This document shows, in pieces, positions 44,865 through 56,476 of a stretch of 64,000 nucleotides of DNA. Under the pieces are notes generated by a model that searched no databases, had not been told where the DNA came from, and saw nothing but the letters and a program-made list of their open reading frames with translations. The DNA lies in assembly GCA_051294375.1 (NCBI GenBank), contig CM119271.1, positions 12,701,039 through 12,765,038 of the forward strand, in the 5' to 3' direction. Position numbers and translations under genes: made by a program. Numbering within the stretch: the first letter of the stretch is position 1; each line of letters starts with the position of its first letter. This DNA is from Paraspadella gotoi. Lineage: Eukaryota > Chaetognatha.

Positions 44865-46634
44865 TCATCTAATGCAAAGGTTGGCAGTTGTCACCACCTA
44901 GATCGCCCTAGAAACTCGCGAGTTGGGAAACCTGCCATACGGTGTAGCACGGGACAGACATGCCGCATGGTTCGCACAGTTTTCTCAACCGGATTTAAAG
45001 TCTGAAAATCTTAAGCGTCGCGACAATGTGACACGATGTCTCTCCGTTTGATGGTTGAGAGAACCGCGATTGCACATGATGTCTGGGAAGAAACAGGATC
45101 TCTGTACTCACGCAATTGATTGCTATTCATACTCATGAATTATTTTTTATTTATCAAAATCTGTAATACAGTTCATCGATATTCGTTGAGAAAAGACGTC
45201 GGCTTAAATTAAATTCAAATTTAAGAATTATGATAACAAGCGTTTGTCGATACTCATGTCATTCACATTCATTAAGAAAGACGTTGTTATGATTAATTTA
45301 AGATCCATCGTTTCCGCCCATCGCCGTCGAAACCTGAGAGGCCGAGAGAGTCGAGCGTTGGGTCCGTTGGGTCCGTTGTGCTCAAGTGCGGACTGCAATG
45401 GGATGAAAGTCCATCCAGTTGGTTCTTGAAGATCGACCGACTCGATCTCTTGCAGATCGTTGAAATGATTTCCTGCCGTGGAAAAATAAAAAAAAGAATC
45501 AAGGAATGTCCATTGTCCAATGGAAAGACGTTGATTGGATGAAATGCACGCGGCCAATCACCGGCTCGAATGGAGATCCTGCTCGGCGTGTAGGATTCGT
45601 CTTGCTGTAGTCGGCGAAGATGCAAACGTCTCGAACCTGAAGTCGAGGGAAAAAACAATGAACCCCATTGAAACCAAAACCACTTTTGGCATCGACAAAA
45701 CAACAACAACTGGGAAGATCGTATCGACCCCTTCGACCCTTTTGCCTTCGACTACCTTTACCTACTACCTAGAACCGATCTCGTTTCTCTGATTCGCTTT
45801 GTTGTATTCTCCGCGTTTTTCTATTGTTTTCTCTCTCCTTCTGCTATCGGCGTGTTTCTCGCTTTTTTAAAATGATTTGTAAATTTTTTTTTGTAAATAA
45901 TTCGAAGAAAGGTTCCAAGTCTATTGCCAATCAATCGACCATAAAAAGATCAATCAACTCACCGCCGTCTTCTTTCTAAACTGTATGTTAAAAGATGAGG
46001 TTGAGGCCCGTCCGATTGCCAATAAGTATCACAATGAGTCGTCCCTCAATTGATCAACGCCGAAGCCTGAAGCGAGTCAGGAAACAAAAGAATTGAGTTT
46101 TAAGTTGCTGCCGCCGCTGCTGCGGTCTGCCCGCCGCCTCCTCCTCTCAAACTTACCCGGTTTGCATGAGCTCAAAGACCAGACGGCCTGAATTCCCGAC
46201 TTCCCTCCACTTTTCCTTCCTTCTCCGCCTTTAAAGGATCCGAGTCTGTGGATGCAGCGGCGCGGGCCGGCGCGTTGCGTGAGAATCGTCTTGAGAGAAA
46301 AACGTCTGTAAAATAACTTACAATATCAAGCATTCAAATCACGATACTTACCATGAGCCCGCTTCCGGCCGGACCGCTCTCCCCTCCGCCACAGGCGACC
46401 GCCTGCCAGGCGTTCCGGCGTTTGCTTCGCGGCGGCGGAGGCGGGGGCGGCGCCGTCTCGTTGGTGCTGCCCGGGGTGAGGGTGGCGCCGGTGGCGGAGT
46501 TTCCCGCGCCGCCGTTGGGCAAGAATTGAGGCGAGGGATTGGCGGCGTTGTAGCCGCTTGAACGCAAGGGCCGGCAAGATGGCGGGAATGTTGGCGGAAT
46601 CGGGTTGGGGGGAGTCTCCGTTCTGTCGCTCCAT
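44865..46634 (-). CDS. ANAPC10: ANAPC10, second copy (error-rich)
   Basis: Repeats the exon order of 40524-42215 with the Pro-rich first exon at 46634. The last exon region (44865-45090) is heavily disturbed by insertions and deletions while the middle exons (for example [17 protein letters not shown]) are intact. The intervening introns match copy 1 as closely as the exons do, so no selection is visible. Best read as a low-accuracy duplicate of the same gene. Confidence 0.7.
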
Positions 46635-47284
46635 CGTTTAGCGGATTTTTTTTAGGGGGGTGGTGGGAGGGGAGTTGGAAGAGTTTGAAAGGGGGGGCGC
46701 GTGGTGATTGGTTTCCTTTTCCTTTTGAGTTTTTTTTTTTAAATTCATTCGTCGATCGAGAGAAAAATCTTTAAAAAGTAGACGCGTGAAAAGAAAAAAA
46801 AAAGAAGGAAAAAAATTTGATAACAAGAAGAGGTCGGGCGCGAGGGCCGCGAGTTATGTATGCATTGGGTCTACATATAAGTCAATAATCGATCAGTCTA
46901 GTTGGCATCTCTCTCTCTCTTTCTCTCTCTCTCTCCGCGGAGCTCATTTGGGGAGATAGAGAGAAAGAGACGCAATTCTGCCAGAGAGATATCTCCCTTC
47001 AGTCACTAACGCACACACTCAAAAAAGAAAGAAAAGTCGGACCGCGTTGTAAAAAAAAATATATTACCGCTAATAACTCGATCGATTGGAGACAAGAAAA
47101 AAAGAATCTATACCAAGTCCCCGTTATTCTAATTTAGTATCTAACAGTATTTATTTGTTTGTTTTTTTTTTTGTTATTTTTTTATATAAATAGAAACTAA
47201 TCGTAGGCAGGATTTTTAATTGTTTTTGTTTTTTAAATTTTGCGAGGAAAAAAAAAAAGGTTCTAGAGGGTGGGAGGGGAAGGA

Positions 47285-47296
47285 AGGAGGGAGGAG

Positions 47297-47370
<74 letters not shown>
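47285..47370. repeat. GA-rich microsatellite at FAF1 3' end
   Basis: Interrupted (GA)n tract immediately after the FAF1 stop; copy 1 at 42870-42946. Confidence 0.9.
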
Positions 47371-47371
<1 letters not shown>

Positions 47372-47375
47372 CGTG

Positions 47376-50300
47376 TCATCGTTCTTCTAGGAACAAAGTT
47401 TCCTGAGGACAGAGATCGAGTTCCTTGAAAGTCTTTCTCAAATCGGAAGGATCGTTGCTGAGATCTCGTCTCGGCCAGGATGAGAGGATCTTGTACTCTT
47501 CGATCGGAAAACCTTTCGAGGCGATGAACTGGAAAGGAGGGAGAGCGAGAGGTTGGGAAGGTTAAGTGAGAACGAAACTGAGTCTGAGGAGAGAGAGAGA
47601 AAGAGAGAGAGTTTGTGAAAGTAAGTGAAAACTGAGTCTGAGGAGACTCACCTGAAAAAGTTCGACGAGCGGAGCGGCCGCCAAAAATCTTAAAAAAAAA
47701 AAAAGATGAATATCCGTGAACATTCTTCAACACCTTTCGACATCATTCCAAATTCTTTTAACAATCTTCAACATTCTTTAACAATTAACAATTAAGAATT
47801 AACGTCCTTGAGCCCAAAAGTAGTCACCGTCTTGGGAGGAACTCTCCGTCGGGTTTTCGAATCCGAATTCTGGAGATCGGCTCCGTCGTTGAATCGTCGG
47901 GTTCGTCGGGGAGAATATCCTGTGGGGTTTGAAAAGAGGAGAAAGGGGGGGATGGAAGGGGGGAGGGAGGGGGAATGGAAGGGGGAAGGAAGGGAGGGGG
48001 GAATGGAAGGGAGGGGATCGGAGGAATAATCAAGTAAGAAACGCGGACAAAAGAAAAAGACGGAAAAGTTAATAAAAGAAAATGAGACGAAGAATAAACA
48101 AGAACGGAGATTCCGATGTGCCTTGCGACGGAGTGACTTTTTTTATCACGTGTATTTTCCGTGTATGTTCGACACGCACTGCAACAGAATAGGTGGCGCA
48201 AGGAGTCCCGCTTAGATTCGAGGTTCTTTTCGTGTCAGCAAAAATAAGAAAAGAGCAACAAAATTATGAGCCTTCTCCTTCCCCTTCCCCAAACCTGGAT
48301 CGATCTCTGGATGGCCGTCCTCAGCTCCTTCTCGTGCTCCTCTCTTTTCTTCTCGGCGATCCTCATCAGCTCCTCTCTTTCCTGCTCCTGTTTCGCTCGA
48401 TTCTCTTCCTCCTTTTTCTTCTCTTCTTTGGCGCGATCGATGGCGAGGGATTCCTATTGGGGGGGGGGGAAATTTAATTAATTAGCGATTATTTAATAAA
48501 TTAATGAATTCAATGTATCATTTTAAACCTGAAAAGCGATCTCTTGCTCGTTTCTGACGCGTTCTCGCTCTTCTCGCTGGAGCTCCTCGTCCATTTCGAC
48601 CTGAACGAACAAAATAAGGATAAAAAACAATTGACCCCTCCTTATTTTAACTGTGACCCTGACCACCTTGATTCCCTCACTACCCCCGTAATTTAATTGT
48701 GACCCTGAGCACCTTCATTCCCTCACCACCCCCTTATTTTAACTGTGACCCTGACCACCTTCATTCCTCACCAACCCCTTATTTTAATTGTGACCCTGGC
48801 CACCTTCATTCCCTCACCACCCCCTTAATTTAATTGTGACCCTGACCACCTTCATTCCCTCACAACCCCCTTAATTTAATTGTGACCCTGACCACCTTCA
48901 TTCCTCACAACCCCTTAATTTAATTGTGACCCTGACCACCTTCATTCCTCATCACCCCCTTCTCCTTCCCCCTGGACCTCTGACCTGAATGGTTTGAGCA
49001 AAGACTTCGTGGGACGCGATGAGGTTCATCATGAGTTCGTCCAAGGTGCTGTTTCCTTGGATCACCGTCGATACCTTAATTTCCAGGGGGGGGGGGAGAA
49101 GAGATGTTCAGTTTCAGTTTTTGAAACGGAAAAAAATCGTTTAAATGATTTGTTTTATATGATTTGATTCAATTTTTAATTTTAACTTTGAATTCAATTT
49201 TAAATTCAATTTGAAATTCAATTTGGAATTTAATTTTGACTTGATTCAATTTGGATTATTAGATTAGTAGATTCGATAAGATTGAATGATTGAATGGGTG
49301 GTGGGGGATCGTGATCCCGACCTCATTGATTCCACGCTGCCGGGTGATGACGATGAGGAGCGGAAGATCGTCGTGACGATAATTACGAATCGTTGAGGCG
49401 GCGACACTGCCGAAGTGACGCGTCACCATCGTCAGCAGCTTCGCTCTGGACGTAATAAATAATTATTATCGGGATAATTAAACCCAACTATGAAGTAATA
49501 CCGATGTAAACGCGGCCTCACTTGTTCGCTTCGTGCGTCAAATCCCAGCCCAGGTCATAAATAATTGTTGGACAAAAAATTCACGACGGATTCTGGGAAA
49601 AAATTAGGGAATGAGAACAAAGTTCGTAACCGAAGATAAAATTAACGAACAAAGGAAGGATTTAACGATTCACCCAACGAACGCACGAACCTGCGCAGAG
49701 AATTCTCGCGCAAAAGACGTTGACGAGAACTGATCCGTCGTGATGGAGGTAGATGGCCAATGGCCGCCTCTCGCGAATCGGCGCTGAGAAGAAGAATCAA
49801 AGCGTAAGAAGAATAATACTTCAATTTCTAAAGCCACAATACTACTGTGAAATATTTAAATATCATTTGTAAAATTAAATCATCATTAAAAGGAAACGCA
49901 TAATAATAGTATAATAATAATAGTAATAATAAAAAAAACTTCCTAGAAACCCGAATAAAAAGTAGTGAGAAATAACGTATCCTCGGCGCCTCCCCTTAAA
50001 ACCCGCCCCCTGAAAAGCCCGTCCTCACCGGCGCAAGAATTCTTAACAGCCTCGTCGAGGGATCCGATGAAGAAGACGGGATGAACTTCGCCTCCGTAGC
50101 GAGAAATGAATTCCGCCGCAAAGTGCTCCGTCGCTTGAGTCTCCGATAACACGTCGCTGATTTGACAAAACAAACTAACCAACTAACGTAGCTAACAAAC
50201 TACGCTATTTATGTATTTATTGTTAAAATTTATGCTTTCAAACGCGAATGAAATGCAATGAGACTCCACATTTTTTTGCTTTACCAGCCATAAAATATAA

Positions 50301-53297
50301 TAAACTATAATAGATTCTGTGAGAGTGAAACATTTTCCTTATCTCCTACATTCCCGACTCACCCGTCGGGCATGAGCGGGTTGACTTTGTTGGAATGGAA
50401 GGTGCCGAAGTCTTCCTCCATGAAGGGCGGTTCGAGATCCATGTCCGAATCGTCGGAAAAGGCAGACTCCGAGGCGACTCTGTAATCGAGGGACACCGTT
50501 AGCTAATGAGTCCAATAATTAATTTATAAGTCTTACAGTTTAAAAATAATAAACCTATTAATAATAATCCTAAACTTCGAAGAAAACCAAATTCGTAATC
50601 TGTTCAGCCATAAAAATAATCTACATAAAAATCTACATTTACACTGCTACTATATGTAAATGAGATTAAGGAACTGAAAATCTTTTTATTATCACTCAAC
50701 AATACCTGTTCCCTCGCGTAGGCGACGCTGCCAGGTCCGAAGTGGAGGCGGCCCCCGATCCGGCAGCTGCGGCGCCTGCAGCCCCGGCGGATTCGTTGCT
50801 CGGATTTCGTTTTCTCGTCAGCGTCAATTCGTGGATCGGATGATGAATATTTCCGCCGGCCAGAGTCGTCGATACGTCCTCCAAGCATTCAGGCGGCCAA
50901 CCTTCAAGTAGTTCGTCAAAAAAAAAATATTTTTTTTTTCAAATTTAAAAAAAGAATTAATGAAGAGTCACGACCTTTCCAATGCTGATGACGGACGGGA
51001 ATGTTGGTGAGATCGAAGACGTCGCTCATGACTTCCCTCACCGTCTTCGATCCGGGCATCTGGAGCTTGACGGGGTTCTTGAAGGGGCTGGACTGAGAAG
51101 CCGGCTCGTCCACGTCCACGGTGATGTGGAGGGCGAAGGTGAGTTGGAGCCGGTCCAGCATTTCTGAGAAATTGGGGGGGGGGAACGGAAAGTCGGGATT
51201 ATGGATCGCCGTGATAGCGGTGAGCACCAAAAAAAAGAAACTTACCTATTTGGTCGGGTTCCTCGTTGGGAGCGGCCTCACCCCAATCGTTGGCCGAACT
51301 CACCTCCGGAGTCAAAAGAAACAATCGGTTTTCCTTTGGCAAATGAAGATCGCGGAGAATCGTCCTTTTCAAAATTAATTAAACTAGTTTCAAAAAATAG
51401 TATAATTTATCAACAATAATGCACTCGCTATGTTATTATCCTGTCTGTAAATCAGCAAGACTAAGAGGTGTGGAAGCATTAACCCACGATAGCTTATTTA
51501 TTAAATGTACGGACAATTATTACATTGGTTGTAACAATTCTACTTCCCCCCCCCTCAACCTGTCGGTGACGTCCTTCTTCCATCCTTTAAGGTCGAGCGA
51601 TCCGACGGGCATCTTGACTTCGTCGGCGAGGATGTCCTTCATTCGCCCCACGGAGTCGCCGTCGCTGATGACGAGAGGAATCGTTCGATCTCTGTAGTCG
51701 ACCGAGAAGTTGAGGAATCGGGATCGAATTTGGGAGGGGCCTGGGGGAGAAAAGGGGGGGTTGGATTTCTGATTTGATCTTTCTTTGTCTTCGTCTATCT
51801 TTGTCTTTCCTCCATCTCTATGCTTCCTACCGGCTTCGTCAAAGTCGTAGGCGAGATTTCTCCACCGCGGTTCTTGCGTGGAAACCGATGTGGAGGCCGT
51901 ACTCTTTTTCGGACTATGGTTCGACCCTGCGTCAGACAGAGAGAGAGAGAGAGAGAATGGACATTAAAGAAAAAATCATTAGATCTTGGACAACGACAAC
52001 CTTTTCTTGGACAACGACAACCTTTTCTCTCACTCGGTTCGATCCACTCACCTGTCGGCGGCGTGAATCCCACGGCGATGGGATTGTCGAAGCTGCCGCT
52101 GCCGCTGTTGGGCAGCGAACGCGGCGGAGGCGGCGGCGCTGCATTTGTCAAATCACATTTTAAAACTCAACAGGGTCATGAAAAGAAAGGGAGTGCCTCA
52201 GTAGACAACAACAACGACGAAGAGTCGATCACTGACCCATTTATTGTTATTTTTCCGATTCGTTATCGTCATTGATTTGATGCCTTTTCTCTTTTTATCC
52301 AACTCACCCGCTCCGGATTCCGAGGGTAAGGCTTGCGAACCGAGGTGAGGCATAACGGCGTTGATGGAATCGAGGAGATTCCATTGATTCGCCTCCAAAA
52401 CTTGGATCGCGGATTCGATATCCTCGATCCCGGTGCACGCCTGGCAAGTTGACAAATATACAGTGTCCGGAAGCAAAACTTATATTTCTATTTAAATGGC
52501 AAGAGATTTTTAAATATTTTATAAAAATCATCGTAAAAGAGCTAAAATGAAAGCTTAGTGTTTATTCTATCATTGACCCAAATATTATTAACTTAAATTG
52601 CAAGATTTCCAATAAACCATAGTTAAGTTGTGAACGAAAATTTGTGAAGACTTTTTCACGAAGATGTACGCACTTTCCCCCTTCATGGAGAGACCGTAAA
52701 ATCTCAGAATGACGTTTGGTTTATATTTAATACAAACTTCATTGATATCCTTCAAAGGGTTCAGGAGATATGCGTTTATTTGTAAGGATAATAAAATTTT
52801 TATAAGTTTTGCTTCCGAACCCTCTAAACAAAACTATTGTATTGTATTTTGATGCTAGTGCGGAGTACAATATAGTATTCCCTGATCTATTACTCAAGGG
52901 AGTGGTCATTTTATACAATTGAAAAATTCTTTGAAATATTATACGACTCCATTGGTGTATGAGAGTCTTGATTGAAAGTGAGCACTGAGCAGGGTCCTGC
53001 TATATGATATATATCATTATCTTGTAAGAGTGATGGAGACCTTAAACCACCATGGCAAGATGGCTTATTTATTAAATGAAAGAATAATTTTAATTTAATA
53101 TGTATATATTGTGCCGTGCCGCAAACTGCCCGAGATCTATGCCAGAGACTGTGCCAGAAAAGTGAAACGGAATGTTTGTCTATCACGCCGCCAAATACAA
53201 AATAGACTCAATTCATAAATATATATTCTTAATATGTATTTCTAACATTTCTCACCTGAAAGTCCATGAGAACGTTATCGCGGTCGGTGTCCGCCAT
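47376..53297 (-). CDS. FAF1: FAS-associated factor 1 (UBA-UAS-UBX protein)
   Basis: FAF1 links ubiquitinated proteins to the p97/VCP segregase. Nineteen exons: 53256-53297, 52308-52440, 52052-52138, 51831-51926, 51560-51740, 51246-51364, 50975-51163, 50706-50900, 50363-50479, 50030-50156, 49691-49783, 49522-49592, 49322-49445, 48985-49074, 48529-48600, 48295-48453, 47828-47919, 47652-47688, 47376-47528. In order they encode a UBA domain (DFQACTGIEDIESAIQVLE), a ubiquitin-like domain (LNFSVDYRDRTIPLVI, SLDLKGWKKDV), a second one (VFDLTNIPVRHQHWKG), the UAS thioredoxin-like domain (HPVFFIGSLDEAV, LAIYLHHDGSVLVNVFC), a Glu/Lys/Arg coiled coil and the UBX domain (IRIRKPDGEFLPRR, FIASKGFPIEEYKILSSWPR, CPQETLFLEER). 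Exons total 2177 bases, one short of a multiple of three; the missing base falls in exon 49522-49592, where WDLTHEANK is out of frame. Since everything around is conserved, this looks like a sequence error. Confidence 0.95.
48640..48965. repeat. Minisatellite of about 45-50 bp in FAF1 intron
   Basis: About seven copies of a unit with aattgtgaccctgaccacc followed by ttcattcctcac and accccctta. It fills most of the intron between exons 48529-48600 and 48985-49074. Confidence 0.9.
51415..51545 (+). repeat. Dispersed intronic repeat, copy 3 (FAF1 intron)
   Basis: Contains gctatgttattatcctgtctg, a ccacgatagcttatttatta stretch and an aattatta tail, as in the other intronic copies. Confidence 0.45.
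52965..53110 (+). repeat. Dispersed intronic repeat, copy 4 (FAF1 intron 1)
   Basis: The fullest copy: agtcttgattgaaag, atcattatcttgtaagag, ccttaaaccaccatgg, aagatggcttatttattaaa and gaataattttaatttaat in order. It shares the order of blocks with copies at 7205 and 11920. Confidence 0.55.
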
Positions 53298-53627
53298 AAT
53301 TGCTATTTATTTATATCCGCGGGATTTTTAAGTCATTAAATATCACATTTCTGAGTCAAATATAAAAAACAAACTAGAAACTTGAAGGAAATTGTTTTTT
53401 TATTTTGTATTGGTCGAGTAAAAAAAACAGATTCAAAAAGTATATTTTTGTTTTTATCAAAAGGGACAGAATGTAGTTGTAAACGTATGAGTTAATGCAC
53501 CCGAAATAATTTCTTTTTATTTTCTGCGCAATGTTTAGAACATGATAAATAGAAAAATATCACAGATATTCCATTTCGTAAAACGTGAGTGACAAAAAAC
53601 CGCCCAAAAAAACAACGAATTTTTCGA
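53298..53627. other. Spacer between FAF1 and the F-box/LRR gene
   Basis: 330 AT-rich bases with no coding signal. Presumed FAF1 promoter and F-box/LRR gene 3' UTR. Confidence 0.6.
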
Positions 53628-56432
53628 TCACAGCTCAATTAGATGAAAGTCGCAAGAAAACTCGGTCGATATAGTAAGAAGGGCTTTAATTAACCGTTTG
53701 ACTCGCGGTTCGCAGCAAGTGGGCTTAACGCCGAGGGAGAACGTCGTCAAGGCAACGAATTGTTTTAAGCAGTTGGCGATGATTGGGATAGAATCTGGAG
53801 GAGAGAGAAACCGAAAGATAGAGACGAGCATCGACGACGTATTCCACATTTTTCCCCCCCAACCTCGCGCTCCTCACCTTCTTTGGCTTCTTCGCATTCG
53901 GTAAAGAGCATCGTGTACTCGGCCAAGAACAACTTTTTCAATCGATGCCCGTAGTGAAGACTCAAGACTCGAAGCACGGACTCTCCCGGGACGTCCATCT
54001 CCAAGGATTCCAAATAAGGGAAAGCGAGGCAATCGATGTCCATGCCGAATTCGGCGATCTCCGATTCCTCGTCGCGAAGGAAGAGATGGCGCCAATCGGA
54101 CGGGAGGAGACCCTCCACGCATCGAAGGCCCAAGTGGCGGAGGTGGACGAAAGTGTGGAGGAAATGCAGGCAGGAATTGGTGAGGAGGCAGTGCTTGACG
54201 TGGAAGCTTTTCGTGTTGGCTCCGTGGGTCGCGGCGAAGGACGTGAGGCCTTTCAAAAAAAGAACGACGGATACCGATTATCATTGGATCTTTTCTTTTA
54301 ATAGTTTTTTTTAAATTTAATTAAAAGGTAAATGGAGGAACAGCAGTTGCAAGGCGATGCGCCGCACGATAATTACAAATATAATTATGAATATTAAGTA
54401 AAATAATCAAATTTTCATTTCGTTTAATTTTATCGAAATTTAAATGATCTCGTCATTTTACATTCCATAAGATGGAAACATTATGAACATTCCATAACAA
54501 ATTTACACGACTATATTAACCCAGTATCACCCGAATATATATATATCTAAAACGTAAACAAGACGGACTAATAAACAGACTGACCGACCATAAAAAAAAA
54601 TTAGCAAGCGCTTACCGTCGATAGAGAATCTTCGGACGTAATGATAAGATGCGACATCGACTTTGAATTTCTTCAACTTTTTGTTGTTAGAACTGATTTG
54701 AGTGAGAATAGAGTTGATCTCGACGCGATTGTGAGGCGCGCAATCGTTTCTATCGCGTAGAGGAAAAAAAAACAAGAAGTTTGTTGAAGCGTAACGAAAA
54801 TTAGGTAAAAGGTGAATAACGCGAATATAGTTACTTCATTGGACCCGATTGATAAAATCCAAATTCTTCCAAGTCCTCGAGCTTCGTGAGAGTTGATTTT
54901 ATGCATTCTGCGAATAAAGGACAGTAATTTTAATATAAAAATTTTTATTTATAACTATTATTTTGTTAATTTATTTCGGATAAATTAAGAAAAAGACAAA
55001 GTTCATCTAGGATTCGGTCTAACGATCTCCATCGAGTATAAACAACGAAACGGAATTTTAAAACCTCCGCATAAACCAATAGTTTACGGCTTTAGCGACA
55101 TTTTAATCAATTCCAAGCCACCGATCGACCGACCGACCACTAGCCGCCACAATGACCTCTCAACACATCGTTCAGCTGGTGGAAAACTACCAAAGGGCCC
55201 GGGCCAACTTCGCCTTCGCAGTCTCCGATTTGACCACGCGACCGCAAAACGTCAAGCCGCTGATGGAGGTGGGCGTCATGACTCTGCTGCGTCCGCTGCT
55301 GCTCGACGTCGTGCCTTCGATCCAGCAGACGGCGGCGCTGGCTCTGGGCCGCCTGGCCAACCATTCTGGACCCGTGGCCGAAGAGCTCGTCCGCAGCGAC
55401 ATCTTGCCGCAGTTGGTCTACTCCCTGGCCGAGCAGAACAGGTTCTACAAGAAAGCGGCGGCGTTCGTTCTTCGCGCGGTGGCCAAGCATTCGCCGGAGA
55501 TGGCGCAGGCGGTGGTGGAATGCGGGGCGCTGGACGCCCTCGTCGTCTGCCTGGAAGAGTTCGACCCGGCCGTGAAAGAGGCGGCCGCGTGGGCGTTGGG
55601 ATACGTAGCGCGCCACAACGAAGAGTTGGCGCAGTTCGTGGTCGACTCCGGCGCGGTTCCGCTTCTCGTACTCTGCGTTCAGGAACCGGAAATCTCGCTC
55701 AAGTGCGTCGCGACTTCGGCGTTGAGCGACGTCGCCAAGCACACGGCGGAATTGGCGCAGACGGTCGTCGACGCGGGGACCATCTCCGTGCTTTCGCAGG
55801 TTCGAGGAGCCAACCGCGCGCAAAGGATAAAAAAAAACCCTTTTCTCATGTCCCTCTCATCTCTAGTAGATGTTGGATTTGACGGACAGCAAGTTAAAGC
55901 GGCAGATATTTTCTGCGCTGAGTCAAATCGCCAAGCATTCCGTGGATCTGGCGGAGATGGTCGTGGAGAGCGAGATATATCCATCTTGTCTCATATCTCT
56001 CCGCGACACCGACGAATTCGTGAGGAAGAATTGCGCTACTCTCGCGCGGTAATTATAATAATATCAATAGTATTATATATTATATTATTAATATATTATT
56101 ATTATTATAGTATTATATTACTATAAACAAACAATTTAAAAATAAATATCTTCAATGAACAGCGAAATAGCCAAGCACACGCCTGAACTCGCCCAGCTGC
56201 TCGTCAACGCGGGCGCCGTCGCCGCCATCGTCGACTACCTCGGCGACGCCTCCGGGACGATTCGTTTGCCCGGAATCATGGCACTGGGCTACGTCGCCGC
56301 GCATTCGGATAACCTGGCCATGACCGTCATCGTGTCCAAGGGCGTCGTTCAATTGGCCATTTGTTTGGGTAACAAAAAAAAGTTTTGAGACCACTCAATG
56401 TCAATTTTCAAAAATTATTTATAATTAATTTG

Positions 56433-56476
<44 letters not shown>

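Larger units (their letters stand above)
39857..48520. repeat. Overlap duplication: 39857-44160 repeated at 44187-48545
   Basis: About 4.3 kb (F-box E 5' part, ANAPC10, FAF1 3' exons) is present twice in the same order and orientation, with the N run 44161-44186 exactly between the copies. The left contig ends in a FAF1 intron and the right begins in F-box E. Differences are mostly single-base indels, densest near 44850-45200. This is the pattern of unmerged overlapping contigs or haplotypes. Confidence 0.92.
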
